Assembly (NCBI GenBank): GCA_002900995.3
Contig: CM035312.1
Location: 2,033,275 to 2,097,274, forward strand
DNA length: 64,000 nt
Source: Ganoderma boninense
Taxonomy: Eukaryota > Basidiomycota > Agaricomycetes > Polyporales > Polyporaceae
Direction: 5' to 3'
Shown here: positions 10,238-22,323 of the stretch, piece by piece
Layout of the letters: every line of letters starts with the position of its first letter
Numbering within the stretch: position 1 is the first letter of the stretch
Translations under genes and position numbers: made by a program
Notes under the pieces: model-generated
What the model saw: only the letters and a program-made list of their open reading frames with translations
Told to the model about the DNA's origin: nothing
The model's database searches: none

Positions 10238-12833
10238 TTAAGCTTCGACGTGGTCGGCACCCTTGCGGTCCGCCTCGAGCCGGAGGCGGACCTTCTCCAC
10301 CTCGCGATCCCAGTCGTTGTTCACGCACACCCATACGCCAACTAGAGCGGAGTACACGAGTGAGACGGTTAGGCCAATCCAGAGACCGTGCAGCTCCATG
10401 TCCCGCCAGAACGCCAGCCATATCCCGAACGGGATACCTGCAGATCAAAGGGGAGAAGAAGCGTCAGATCAGAAGTGTGGCGTAATGGAGGAAGAGTGGG
10501 CGAAAGAAGAGAAGGGAAGAGAGCGGAGACGCACCGATCACATAGTATGCGCTCAGGTTGAGCAACGCGCCCGTGAACTGCTTTCCTACAGCGCGCAGGA
10601 TGCCAGAGGCCACTGCGCTAAGGCCATCAAACACCTGGAAGAGCGCGACCAGCGGCAAAATTGACGCGACGAGGGAGACGACGGCTGCCAAGTGGGCGAT
10701 GGTGAGCTGCCAAGTTCAGCGTCCGAAATGGTAGGATTACGTACACGGATCGTCGTTGAACAAATGCGCCCACGAGTATCTGAAAATCATGAACATTGCG
10801 CTGTATTGGGACTCGCAGTAAGCTTTTTGTGAGAAGGTTGAGCGCCATAGTGGAATCAAACCTCCAGACGGCGCTGATGACCAGCGACATGAGAATCGAA
10901 CACTTGGCGGCAACGGCAGCTCGCTTCGCATTTTCCTCTCCGAGCAGGTTACCAATGCTGCGACGAACGGTAAGAATGGTTTAATCACCCCCAGAAATTG
11001 ATACACGTACCGAACAGATGACGCAACGCTGAGAGCGAACGGGGCTTGGTACGTTGTTGAAGCCGAAACGAGCAGGACGGACTGCGTCGCCAGCGCGGTG
11101 GGACCGAGCCTGAACAACTGTGTCAGATCCGAAGAGTGTGGCGTATCAAACTGAAGCTCACTGGCTGGCAGCGACTGAGGAAGGGAAAACTGGTGAACCT
11201 CGTGCACAATTGAGCGGAGAAAGAATAGAGACTCACGGCCAACAAGCTCCCAGGACCACCACTCGCTTGCCACTTGACCGACCCCGGAAAGGCCGAGCTG
11301 GACCAGAACACCGAGACTTGTGAAGCAGCGCATAGACAGCGGATACCACGCAGTCTTCGGCACGAAGAATAGTCCGTACACGATGGACAGAATTGAGATA
11401 AGGTTGAAAGAAATGGCCGTCGCGATTGGGGCGCCGATAAATCCTAGGCGGAACGGCTCAGGTCCCCATACTGCCCGAACGTGTCTCAGTAAACGTTGAT
11501 CGGAAGCACTTCGGCCACGTACCAAGTAAATAGTTGAGTAGCGCGTTTACAGGCGCCACTCCTAGGATGATTCGTGTGGGCACAGTAAAGAGGCCTGTCC
11601 AATGGCGGATCAGACGTGGTCAATGTTCATGAGCTTCATGGCGCCATCAAGCAACAACGAACCTTGCGATTGGAAATAGCGGCGCGAGACTGCATTAAAC
11701 GCGTAGGCAGGGAGCCCGAAAGACGCGTACTTGAGGTAGATAGACGCTAAGCGCGCGACCTCGGGCTCTTGTTTGAGGAAGAGCAGGATGCTTTCCGAGC
11801 TCCACCACACGAACATAATGGGCTGCCAGTGTCAGGAGGAACGTTGTGAGATCCGATGACCCTGGCATGAGGCGCGCTGCGCGGCGTATGTCACTTACCA
11901 CAAGCGCGGCAGCCATTACGACGGCTATGATGGATAGAATGAGCCAAAACGTGTGAGATATCGAAGACAAGAGCGGCTAGACAAGATAGAAGCGGATCCG
12001 ATCGTCTCCTGCGCGCTCTCAGAAGACACTCACCCATCCGTTGGGACCAAAGACCCACGAGCTGGGGTTGCGAGGATGTCCATGCGCTGGGGAGCATGGT
12101 GTCTAGAGTGCTCGCGAAACCCTGGATGATACTGAATCCAGACACGCTCGCGGTCATCGAGCCCAGGGTCGAAGCGGCGAGGGCAGTGGTGGACAAGTGT
12201 CCGATCGAAATGACGGACGCCACAACGAGCGAGTATTCGAACAGATGAGTGCTAACACGCGTAGGTGAGCAGCTGCAACACGAGAGAGCATAATTGTGGA
12301 GGGTGGACGACGTAGACGTACCCGAACACAGGGAGGGTGTATTTTGTGAGGATTACCATCTCCTCGCTGAACATACTGCGGCTCGGCGTGCCATCATCTG
12401 GCACGGAGTCGCACTCCTCCTCGATTCGTGGCACAGGTGGTGCCAGGAGGGGCGTGTTTTCGTTGGGCTTCTTGAGTGGGCCTGAGCGGTGGCCATGCCT
12501 GTCCGGGAGGGGGCTCATGGTAGGATTGAAGGGTGGAAGGAGAGAGTTTGGGAAGCTACTCCGACGTTGTGTGAGCGGCTGGCTTCCGCCGCTCGCATGA
12601 ATGGGGACACCCGAATTCTCATCCTCGTCTTCGTCAATGTGCGAGGAGGGCGCGACACTGCTCGTTTCCGCTCGTTCGCTCTGGCTGACGCTCGTGGTGG
12701 CGTCGGGTTGGGCAGCAGAGTAGCGCGACAGCAAGGCATAGTCGGACGGCAGCGAGGAGGAGGTATAATGGACGTATGTGGAGGACATGTTGGTGCTGAA
12801 CAGGCGGTTTGTGCGCTCGTCAAGGAGGGCCAC
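10238..12833 (-). CDS. MATE-family multidrug/toxin extrusion transporter
   Basis: A 12-helix cation-coupled exporter of the MATE superfamily, expected in the plasma or vacuolar membrane. A Ser/Pro-rich cytosolic N-terminus (about 180 residues) precedes the helices. Recognisable segments are VASVISIGHLSTTALAASTL, GFSIIQGFASTLDTMLPSAW, QPQLVGLWSQRM, KYASFGLPAYAFNAVSRRYF, GAPIATAISFNLISILSIVY, TALATQSVLLVSASTTYQAP, GNLLGEENAKRAAVAAK, FQVFDGLSAVASGILRAVGK and GIPFGIWLAF. Two MatE halves are present. Exons join cleanly, for example QRM|AVVMAAALV and VW|SAMFMIFRYSW, so no frame repair is needed. TAA lies at 10238-10240. The start at 12833 is the first Met of the long N-terminal exon; the Met 15 codons downstream is an alternative. 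It diverges from SAM50 with 266 bp between start codons. Confidence 0.9.
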
Positions 12834-13099
12834 CAGGACAAGGGTAGAACTTCTGCCAAGAGCGCCGCCTCGGTTTCAAGTAGTCGGCCCGCGTCCCGGT
12901 TCCAAGCTCCGGACTCCACATCATCCCCCTGAGCGTTAATCACCCGGCTTATAGGGGTGTGCTAATGAAGTAAGCTTTTCATACTTACCGACGGCGATCC
13001 AACTAGTACGGGTATTATCGGGTGTGGTAGGCGAGTAAGCGTTGAGATGATGAGCGCCGACTCGAGTTTATCCTCTCTTACCACCTCATCTTCTAACTT

Positions 13100-15208
13100 A
13101 TGGCCGACGCGGACCCTGTTGCTCCCCCGTTACAACCCCCACTCCAAAACACATCCTCGCCCCGGGACCTGGAGCCTGATGCAGCCGACATAGAGAGATA
13201 CAAGAAGTGGTGGGAGGAGCGCAAGCTGAGGAAGCTGCGCGGCCAGTATGAGAGCGCCTTCGTCCAGCTGTCCCAACTGGTGAGTTTACTGCTATGTCTA
13301 CCCTCGCGCATGTCGTTGACAGGCCCCTGTACGCCCTGTAAAAGGTCAATGAAAACCTCTCAGCTCCCCTGAACATCGCGTCCGTGCGTGTCCGCGGCGC
13401 CGTTCGAACACGCGACTCCTTCCTCGGATCCATCATCGACCCATTCCTTACCTCATCTCCAGACGAGCCGCAGACACTCGGAACGGTGCTGCACAAAACG
13501 AAGAAGATGAAGAGTCTGCTTGAGGAAACCGACCTGTTCAGCCACATCGAGACCGTCATCGACAGGAGCCGCGACGCACTCGCGCATCCAGACGATGTCG
13601 ACGTGATTTTCCTGGCGAAGGAGAAAGGAAGGTACTTCTTGAACACGAGCACGCAAGTAGGGAACAATGAGGGCGGAGCAGTGAGTGGTCGTTTTTGCTT
13701 GAGACTGGCAGTGAAGAGCAGGAAGTCGCGTTCCGGACTCCCCCGGACGAAGACAGAGAACGCCATCCTAAAGGGGGAGGATCGTTAACTTAAATCCAAC
13801 GTCTGGCGTCCCATGCGACGTAATGTCGCGAGGCCTGAGTGCCGTCTTCGCCTGGTATTTTGGGTCGTGTGCTGGGCATCCGCGCATATGCCCAATAAGC
13901 GACGCACGTTCGTGTGACCCCTCTTTCCCATCTCCAGAACGGATTCAATGCGCTGCGCGATGCATACATGATGATCGTTTAATGACGAACCTTATCAAAT
14001 TGCAGAGTGCAACATGTCGCGTGCGTAACGCGTTCGGCGGTGCGGAGACTTTCGAGGCCAATGTCGCGTTCGCGACGAAGACACGGATGTCATTCAATGC
14101 GTCTTTGTCCAAGCCGCTCAGCTCGGACCTGAAGACACGCGGAGAGGTCTCATTGTTCGGTCTGGAACGCGACAATTCGAGCTTTGCGAGCAGTTCGGAA
14201 GGTCTGCGTGGTCTCAGGGCAGTCGTTAGGGTGAGCTAGGTCAGCTACCTCCTCCGTAGTGTACTATGGAGAACTCATCCGTCTCATTGCGTGTCGCAGA
14301 CAGGCACACCCCCAACTGGTTCACATGAGTTTGGGTACGAAGCCGTGCTAAGGCATATCAGCAACCTCGCGCCCTCAGCATCGGTCAGCATGCGCGAGGC
14401 TGCTGGTCAGTCGGTCAAGTCTTCTGTCTTCCATTCGTGGACGCGAGACACCCGCGATGATAAGATCCTTGGAACACGGGGGTCATACACGAAGTTCTTC
14501 CATGAGCTCGCAGGAGCAGGAGGCGACACATCGTTCTACAAGGCTGAAGGACACGGGCAACTCGCCCGCTCCCTTTTGCCCGGCGTAGTAAGTTCCTCCA
14601 CGCACCGTCGGCAGACATGAAGACCCTAACAGTGTCCCGATTTCCCTAGACGCTGTCGTTGGCTGCTCGCACCGGAGCACTCTGGAATTTCGGAGGAAAG
14701 TCGTACTTCTCTGATCGATTCCAATTAGGCGGCCCAGTAAGCGTGCGGATGTTCCGCATGAACGGTATGGGCCCTCATGATGGTGGTAAGTTCTCGCAAG
14801 TTTTATTTTGGAGACGAGTCTTCGACGCGCTTTCTTCCCAGTGGATTCCCTCGGAGGCAACCTGTTTTGGTCAGCAGGCGTTAGCCTGATCTCCGACTTC
14901 CCTCGTAAGCCACATTGGCCTGTCAAAACACACCTTTTCCTCAATGCCGGCCGGCTTGACGTCATGGATACATGTATGTCGTATGGATCCTTAGTTCGAC
15001 GGAGGCTCATGGTCGTTTCATAGCACGCCCATTACTCGATAACGTATTGTCGAGTATATCCAAACCGTCCATCTCCGCCGGTGTTGGTCTCGTGTACAAG
15101 CTGGATCCCGTCCGTGTAGAGGTCAACTTCGGCGTCCCGCTAGTCGCGAGCAAGAGCGACGGAGTACGGAAGGGTTTCCAGGTTGGAATTGGCCTGGACT
15201 TTCTGTGA
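13100..15208 (+). CDS. SAM50: Mitochondrial SAM complex core subunit Sam50 (Omp85 family)
   Basis: Sam50 is the Omp85-type beta-barrel in the mitochondrial outer membrane that folds and inserts other beta-barrels such as Tom40 and porin. Seven exons (13100-13279, 13345-13680, 14006-14230, 14300-14587, 14650-14785, 14842-14973, 15024-15208) splice to 493 residues, the usual size for fungi. The N-terminal part holds a single POTRA-like unit (SVRVRGAVRTRDSFLGSII to VDVIFLAKEKGRYFLNTSTQ). The barrel follows, with CRVRNAFGGAETFEANVAFA, ARTGALWNFGGKSYFSDRFQ and the C-terminal signature SISAGVGLVYKLDPVRVEVN ending in GFQVGIGLDFL. Every splice keeps frame. The start is the first Met of exon 1. No presequence is expected for this class. 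Confidence 0.95.
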
Positions 15209-15329
15209 TTGTCGGTGCGATTCGTTGAATATACCATTCCTTTAATGCCGTATGTTAGCCACTCCAATTTGCAACCACGTTTGTTGTGCTGGTGTTGTAT
15301 TGTAGCTAACGACGACCGCCACTTTGATG

Positions 15330-15356
15330 CAACCTTTGTTGAAGGTTGTATATAAG
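15330..15356 (+). promoter_or_regulatory. Inverted repeat next to a TATA box
   Basis: CAACCTT-TGTTG-AAGGTTG forms a perfect 7-bp inverted repeat at 15330-15348, touching TATATAAG at 15349-15356, about 100 nt before the ATG of the next gene. It could be a regulator site on the core promoter (inference). Confidence 0.45.
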
Positions 15357-15452
15357 GCCACTCTAAGGTACGTTGGTTCTCTATCCTCCTCTCTCCTGAC
15401 ATCGCAGACTCGCCAGCCCTCCACTCCAACAACCAGCTAGCCCACGACGCAA

Positions 15453-16016
15453 ATGTGCCACTACGAAGTTCCAGTGATCCAGTGGCTGGTCTGCGGCCAC
15501 GTTCGAACTGTCTCCGCGGTACGAAGATACTGCGACGTCCAGCAAGCCCTACCCGCGCCAGCAAGCTCTCGCGTTCTCCTGGAGCCGTGCACGACACCGG
15601 TGTACTTCGCACGCACAGTTTGCTTTGAAACCCTATGTCCAAGTTGCGAATGGGCTACGTATAATTGTCGCCTGGAACAAGCCATCGCCCATCACGGGCC
15701 CGAGGTAGCTCCCCTTGTCCCGAAGCCACCATATCTGATTCCTTTATACAGGGTCTGCGCCCAGCCAGAGCAGTCCGGATTCATTGGTTTAGGCCCGACT
15801 CCACGGGAGTTCGTCGACGACTTGCGCAAGAACGGGGCCTACCGGATCGCAGAGTGGGTGCTGCTCCAGATGCGGTTCCGGTACGAGACAGTTCAGAGGA
15901 ACACTTTGTGCGCGATGGAGGGCGCGGCCATCGACAATATGCCTCCTGGGTGGTTGGAGAGGACAAGCCCGCGCTTGGCGGTCCCGCTGAGGACCCCGGT
16001 TAGCCGAGGGGCTTGA
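15453..16016 (+). CDS. Small Cys/His-rich protein, intronless, uncharacterised
   Basis: A 187-residue reading frame with no intron, behind a clear TATA box. It begins MCHYEVPVIQWLVCGHV, then YCDVQ, CFETLCPSCEW and YNC. The spacing of Cys and His (C-H...C-G-H...C...C-x2-C-x6-C) resembles a family of small mushroom proteins that start MC-x-Y and carry a CGH motif. A zinc-binding fold is a fair inference, but no function is known to me. The C-terminal half has no obvious domain and no signal peptide or membrane segment. It lies 245 bp after SAM50 on the same strand, with its own promoter. Confidence 0.65.
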   Translation: MCHYEVPVIQWLVCGHVRTVSAVRRYCDVQQALPAPASSRVLLEPCTTPVYFARTVCFETLCPSCEWATYNCRLEQAIAHHGPEVAPLVPKPPYLIPLYRVCAQPEQSGFIGLGPTPREFVDDLRKNGAYRIAEWVLLQMRFRYETVQRNTLCAMEGAAIDNMPPGWLERTSPRLAVPLRTPVSRGA

Positions 16017-16963
16017 AACGGACGGACGGAGTCAGGACCGGCCAGAGCGGCGCGGATTGGGAGAGGGTTGGGGAGGTTGATATCGCGAATTGACGGTCAG
16101 TCACTATTTCGACTTGGCGTTGCAGAGATGGATTATCCTGACCACCCTTTGATCTATGTGTTCAGTGTGCCGTCGCAGTATTGGTGGTGGTACTTACGGG
16201 TAATGAGTTCCCGTGGGAAGTAAGAGGATGACCGGGAGTGTGAGTGTGCGATCTACGCTTGTAGGTCGAGTTAACGCTTATCGGAGGGTCCTCGCGTGCC
16301 GCATACGCTAGCAGACCGGTAGCTATGGGTTCTTCCTGGAAAGCGATAAGCACTGTGCCTATCGCTGGGACATTCAGTTCTGTGTCGAGCATCGCGATTG
16401 TATATTTTTCTGCTCACCTACAAGGTGGCATCTGAGTGGCATACATTATATGCCCTCGTAAACTGGACGTTGGTTCGTTTGAGACTAGTCGCCTTGCGTG
16501 TGGAGGACCCACGTTATGTCGGCGAGCTTGAGATCTGCACTACAGCGCCCAAGGCACTTCCATTCATTCCCCGGCGCGCTTTGCGCCGTGGACTCGGGTC
16601 GAGTCGCGTGCTCTGTCGAATGCGTACTGATTGCACTGTGGTGGAAGACTTGGCTTGTGAGTGGGGTATATATTTTCTGCGTATGTTCTAGTCTGATGAC
16701 CTTTCCATCCACTGCTTAGAGATAAGTAGTCGCGGACGCGAACCTCTTATCATGCCGTCATTCGCTCGTCCGGATAGCGGGTGATCCTTTTGCGTTATGG
16801 CGCCCCCAAGCAAGCTTCACACCCATATATGATTCGCGGGATGCCATACCCAGTGGTCGACGAGCACACGGTATTTGGTCACCGAGCTTCTTCCTCTTCC
16901 AATTGCTGGCTTGCCTCCGGCATCGGTCTTGTTCACTCTCTCGCTCATCCAGCCAACGACGAT
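16017..16963. other. Gene-free stretch before the OPT gene
   Basis: Only short, unsupported reading frames occur. Near 16781-16960 a frame is open, but its residues do not resemble any protein. This region must contain the OPT promoter. Confidence 0.35.
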
Positions 16964-19900
16964 GGGTGCGCACACTGGCGTTGCCCCTCCAGCGGCGTCG
17001 GACTTGGCCATGCTGAGTCTCTGAGCTCAACGGAGAAAGATCCTGGCCTCCAGGATGTGAAGGAGAAGGCTGATGTTGAGTCGTTCGGAGTCAGTCACGA
17101 GGATGTCGACGAGACTATAATCAAGAACGATGAGGACGTTGCATTGGAGGTGCGTTTCGTTGTCTCACTCCCCATGTATGTAGGTATTCACCTGGCGTTC
17201 GCTCCTTGCTGCATAGGTCATCTCGACCGACGACGACCCTACCCTGCCTGTCTTTACGTTGAGGACGGTGTTCTTGGGCGTTGGCCTCTCTGCCTTCACC
17301 TCGGTGCTTGCGACGATATATACGTTCAAACCTCAAGTGAGTCTGCCCTACACCCTGCAGCTCCCTTCACTCTGACCCCGACGCTGTAGAACGCGACTGT
17401 ATCCCAACTGTTTTGTTTGATTATTGCCTACCTATTAGGCACAGCGATGCACAGTGAGTCTTTCCCCTCTTGATTTTGCGTTTCCGCCCTGAATCCTAGT
17501 GCTTCTTCCTAGGCATGATGCCGACGACTGGGTATTGGCGCTACCTAAATCCAGGGCCATTTAACATCAAGGGTGTGCTGCTATCGCCTCTGTGTGCTCC
17601 GCCGTTTTCTCTGATAACCGTTGTAGAGCACACAGCCATCGTAATTATGGCGTCGACGGCTTCTACCGTGGCGGTGGCTATGGAGGTCATCGCCGCTCTA
17701 GGTACAGAATTGCCCACCCTAGTCGCTGACATATATTGAGAGGTCTTCTAGATTTATTCTACAATATCAAGTTGAATCCAGCGTTGGCCATCTTCCAGAT
17801 CTTCGCCAGCCAGATGATCGGTTATGGAATCGCAGGTCTTCGTAAGCGCCCTTACACCCCGCTTCTTCAATGCGATGCTGACAACGTTCTAGTTCGCAAC
17901 CTCCTGGTCTACCCGACGTAGTAAGTCACATGTTATTACGTGTCGTAGGCAGTCGATTAACCATGGTCCTGAATAGCGCTTTCTACCCAACATATATCTC
18001 GGTCGTGAACTTGCTCCAAAGTTTGCACTTCGGTGGGGTACTAAACCACAAGAAACGGTATGTCATTGTTTCGGACTGGCATAAGAGTCTATTTCTGAAT
18101 ATATTCGTGAACAGTCGCTACTTCTGGATGGTGTTCACCGCGATCTTCCTCTGGGAGTGGTGCGTAGCTGGCCTCAGAAGTCAAGCCAGGTCCAAGACTC
18201 ATGATCACGTCCAGGATTCCCCAGTATCCGTTCCCACTCCTAACCGCCATCTCCATCATTTGCCTGGTAGACAACGGCCGGCACACCTTCGTCAGAAACC
18301 TATTCGGTGCGGGCTCGAGCAACGAGGGCATCGGTCTTTTCAGTTTCGGCACCAGCTGGACTCTCATTACTCAGGGCAACCCACTGGTTTGGCCGCTTCG
18401 TACTCGTACGTGGTGTTCTACCCCGGTTCTGTGTACCCTGCTATGAATGACGCTGAACATAACGCCTCAGAGGTCAACTCGTACAGTAAGTCTTGGTTTT
18501 CCGCCGAGTTCCTCACCTGTCTTACCTTTTGATCGCAGTCGGCATGGCGTTGGGATATATCGTCTTGACCGCCTGTTACTACAATAACGTCTTCAACGGC
18601 CGCGACATCCTCTGGATGTCGCAATCTCTCTTCAACAACGAGGGCGGATCGTACAATCAGTCCGCCATCCTCACACCGGAAAATACGCTTGACTCGAGCA
18701 AGCTCGCTTCTGTCGGTCTGCCGCGGTACACGACGACCTACGCCATCTCGCAGATGTGCTACAACTTCAGTCTTGGGGCTGCTATCGTTCATGTTCTGCT
18801 TTGGAACTGGCGCGAGCTCTCCAGGGCGTTTGGGAAGATGCGCTTCTTGAAATCGTCGCAAGACATCGATGACCCCCATTATCAAGGTGCGCACCAGGTG
18901 AATGGCGACATTATCTTTGCTGACGCAGAGATGTCACGGTCAGCGATGAAGAAGTACAAGGAAGTCCCGCAATGGTGGTATCTCGTACTGCTCGTTGGCG
19001 CCCTTGTGATTGGCATAGGCTGTAGCGTACGTGGTGGTGCCGCTGTCATCATCTGATCTAATTGGTGCGCCCCATGCAGTACAACAAGGGCGACTGGTTA
19101 CTCCCCGCTTGGAGCGTAATCCTGTTCACTATCATTAGCGGCTTTATCGCGATCTGCATTGGGTTCAGTATGTCTTCGTTCCTCACGACGTTGGACATCC
19201 GTTGATGACAACCCATGCTGCCAGTCGCCGCAACGACAGGTTTCAGCATTCAAATCAAACACGCTATGAACATTCTCTCTGCGTTCGTCCACCCCGGGCA
19301 GCCTGTGTACGTTTACCTCCGTCAGCATAATTGTTTAGATCCTTCTCATCTTCCATGCCCGATGTCATACAGCGCAGTCATGTACGTCAATCTGTACGGT
19401 AACAGCACGGCGTACCAGTGCCTGTACATGCTTCAAGATCTCAAGCTCGGCCAGTATACCAAGCTGCCTCCGCGCGCGACCTTCGCCGCGCAGATGGCTG
19501 GGTCCATCATCGGGTCAATATTCAACTACACAAGTAGGTTTTCTCCCACAAGCCTGTGGGTCGAACAGAACCTAACCTGACTTCAAATTAGTGATGATCA
19601 GCATTGTCAACAACAACCGTGCGGCCCTCATCGACCCAGTGGGCACTCGTGTGGTCCGTGCATCCTGTTCTTTGCATACAGCTCCCCGAACGCTGACGAA
19701 AATCCTCGCAGTGGAGCGGCTGGATCATCCAAGGCTACAACTCCTCGTCGGTCGCGTTGGGCGCGTTCGGCAAAGAGCTCTTCACCTACGGGAAGCCCTA
19801 CTACCTCATCGGGTTCGCCTTCTTCATCGGGCTCTCCTTCCCGATCCCCTTCTGGCTCGCGCACAAGCTCGCGAAGCCGGGCTCGTGGGTCGCGCGCGCG

Positions 19901-20280
19901 GCCGAGTTCGTCAACACGCCCATCATCTCGCTCTACATCGGCTACCTCCCGTACTCGGTCAACGGGCAGTGGTGGTCGTGCCTCGTGATCGGGTTCCTCT
20001 CGCAGTGGTGGGCGCGCACGCGCCGCCCCAAGTGGTTCAAGAAGTACAACTACCTGACCTCGGCCGCGCTCGATGGCGGGAGCCAGGTCATCCTGTTCAT
20101 CCTGAGCTTCGCGGTGTTTGGCGCGAGCGGGAATGCTGTCGAGTTCCCCAACTGGTGAGTGTGTTCACTTGATGCGCGCGCGCTTTCGCGAGCCACGAAC
20201 AGATGCTGACGGTGGCGCGACACAGGTGGGGCAATCCCGCGAACCTGTCCGTGGACAGATGCGCCTTAACGGATGGTTGA
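16964..20280 (+). CDS. OPT-family oligopeptide transporter
   Basis: Proton-coupled small-peptide transporters of the OPT family import tetra- and pentapeptides (or peptide-like ligands) at the plasma membrane. About 19 exons join in frame. Recognisable parts are KDPGLQDVKEKADVESFG, STDDDPTLPVFTLRTVFLGV, the signature NPGPFNIKEH, QIFASQMIGYGIAGLLRNLL, SIICLVDNGRHTFVRNLFGA, SFGTSWTLITQGNPLVWPL, GLPRYTTTYAISQMCYNFSL, QWWYLVLLVGALVIGIGCSY, YQCLYMLQDLKLGQYTKLPP and a C-terminal PKWFKKYNYLTSAALDGGSQ. The tail ends NLSVDRCALTDG with TGA at 20278-20280. The start at 16964 (MGAHTGVAPPAASDLAML) fits the family, but its frame meets TGA at about 17024; one added base would join it to SSTEKDPG. The true start is therefore unsettled. 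It is convergent with the HDAC. Confidence 0.9.
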
Positions 20281-20326
20281 TCAAAGGATCGGTGGAAGAT
20301 GGCTGTACTGTACAAGCTGTAGATTA

Positions 20327-21920
20327 TTATGTTACGGGTTTCTGCACCCGCTGTAGAATCGTGTCCGCAACCTGTGCGAATACTTCCTCGACATGCGCGA
20401 GGTATGCGTCTGTGTTCTGGTCTTGGATGTTTCCAGGTGGGACGTCGAGCGTGAACGATGGTGCGTAGAGCGGAAACGCTCCGTGATCGGGTATGTCAGC
20501 TTCGGGTGAAAGAGGACGACCAAGCTATGGAATGAGATCGTCGGTTAGCGTAGCACACCGCACAAGAAGCACTTCTGCGTACCACGACAGAAGTGAGGTA
20601 CGTCCATGCTCGCGCGACGTTGGGAGAGTTATAGCCGCCTAGAGTGACACGATTGACATGATTAAGCATTTCGATAGCACGATCAGACGCGAAGGTCGTA
20701 CCGCCTCCCAGTAACAGCGTCTTGGACTGCCAATGGCATATTTGGTTGACACACCATCCCATGCTCCCTTCTCCAGCCAAGGACCAGTTCCATGTTGCGT
20801 ACGGATCGCCGGCAAGTCCGTCCGCACCGCACTGCACTACGACGTAGTGGGGTTGAAACGCATCTTTGACGCGCTCGACTAGCGGCCAAATACGATGGAA
20901 AGTCTTGTTAGATGCGCCTCGTTCCAAGGGTAGACACAGCGTGAATGGGTCGAAGTCAGGGTCGGAGGGGTTCGTCAACGAGGCAAGCGGTGACGCGGGG
21001 AAGAAACCAGGGGCAGTATGGTGGATAGAGAAGGTAAGCACTTGAGGGTACGGCGATCCGGCTGAGGACCCAAGGAAAGCTTCGGAAACTCCATCCGAGA
21101 AATGCAAGTCGAAATCGAGGTACATCACTCGAGGCTTCAGTAGTGGTCTCTCCACCGTCCCTGCCAGTGTACGCTTCAGGATGAGAATAGCGAGGACGCA
21201 GTCGGCCACGTAGCAAAAGCCTGATGCTCGTGCCTTTTGAGCATGATGTCTGTCGACAGTGTCAGGATGGGGACAATTGTCAGGAGCTGGAGTTAGACCT
21301 GCCACCATCCCAGCAGATAGAGATGTCCGATGTGTCTTCTTTCAAAGCTTTTGCAGCTGTACGAGGGTAAAATGATAGATACAATAAGAATCAGAGACAT
21401 GGGAAGTGTATGGCATCTACCTGCCAATGTTGCTCCCGCCACAAACCGGACATAGTCTGGCAAATGAGGAAAGGTCGGACAGTCCTGAACGAAGCGTTTT
21501 TTGGAATCAGAGCCATCCATTGGCACATGTAGAAGCAGAGAGATGACATACCTCCTCTAGTCCATATTCTGTTTGATGGACATCGTCCGTAACGCCATCA
21601 ACCTCACCTCTCAGTAGGCGTTCCAGATAATCGCGGTCATGGTAAGCAGAAAGGTCTCTAAACTGTGCAGGTGAGGGTCGCAATGGCTGCAACGTGACAG
21701 TTGGGTCATCTTCTTTGGGCTCAAGCAATCCAAATCCCTGTACGAGTTTATGCACGAGGAATGAACGATTTCGATTGGATGGTAGCTGAGAAGATATCTG
21801 CAATATCGGTGTGTCTCAGTTCGTGACCTTATCCGTAATGAGCCAAGGACAGGAACCCACCTTGACTAATTCGTTGGATACAACGTATACCACCCTTCTT
21901 ATACTCTGCGGTTCTTGCAT
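20327..21920 (-). CDS. Class I-type histone deacetylase (HDAC8/Hos-like)
   Basis: A zinc-dependent lysine deacetylase that removes acetyl groups from histones and other proteins, acting in the nucleus or cytoplasm. Seven exons (21861-21920, 21552-21797, 21421-21484, 21299-21356, 20702-21249, 20583-20638, 20327-20524) give 409 residues with every frame kept. Catalytic features are visible: GGRHHAQKARASGFCYVAD carries the tandem active-site histidines, YLDFDLHFSDGV carries the Asp and His zinc ligands, QCGADGLAGDP carries the second Asp ligand, and GGGGYN carries the transition-state tyrosine. The length is close to human HDAC8, so this is a compact enzyme without long tails. Its stop codon lies 46 bp from that of the convergent OPT gene, so the 3' UTRs probably overlap. 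Confidence 0.93.
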
Positions 21921-21994
21921 AGTGTCGAGAAAGCGAAGGGTTACTTCGTTCCTGTCTTCTTTAGACGAGTGCCTGGTTCACGTTCAAGTTGAAC

Positions 21995-22017
21995 GGCCCG
22001 GGCGTTACTGCCGGGCC
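21995..22017. repeat. GC-rich hairpin
   Basis: GGCCCGG, a 9-nt loop and CCGGGCC form a perfect 7-bp stem about 75 bp upstream of the HDAC start codon. Confidence 0.4.
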
Positions 22018-22323
22018 TACACTTTTTAAGTTCCGCTCTAATAGCAAACCTCGGAGTCGAAAGAGACTTGTATGTATTTCAAGCCCAGTTTACCGACCCT
22101 GCAAACTGTTCAAGTTGAGTCGCGTGGCCGAATCCCGGTCTCGGCCGAGATACGGAAGCACTGCAGGTCACCGAGTCCAAGTTCCGTTGGCATACTTTAA
22201 CTTATCCTGCTCTGCGCCTGCTTATCGGGAGAAACACTCTCGTCTCAAAACTGCGCCCTCCCGCGCAAACCAGACATATGGCAACTTCGAATAAAGATTT
22301 CAATTTGGAGTCTAGCACATCCG

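Noticed and set aside
10737..11525. Apparent frame break in MATE near 10850
   Set aside because: Resolved by a normal intron ending at TACAG before CGCAATG; the spliced reading is intact.
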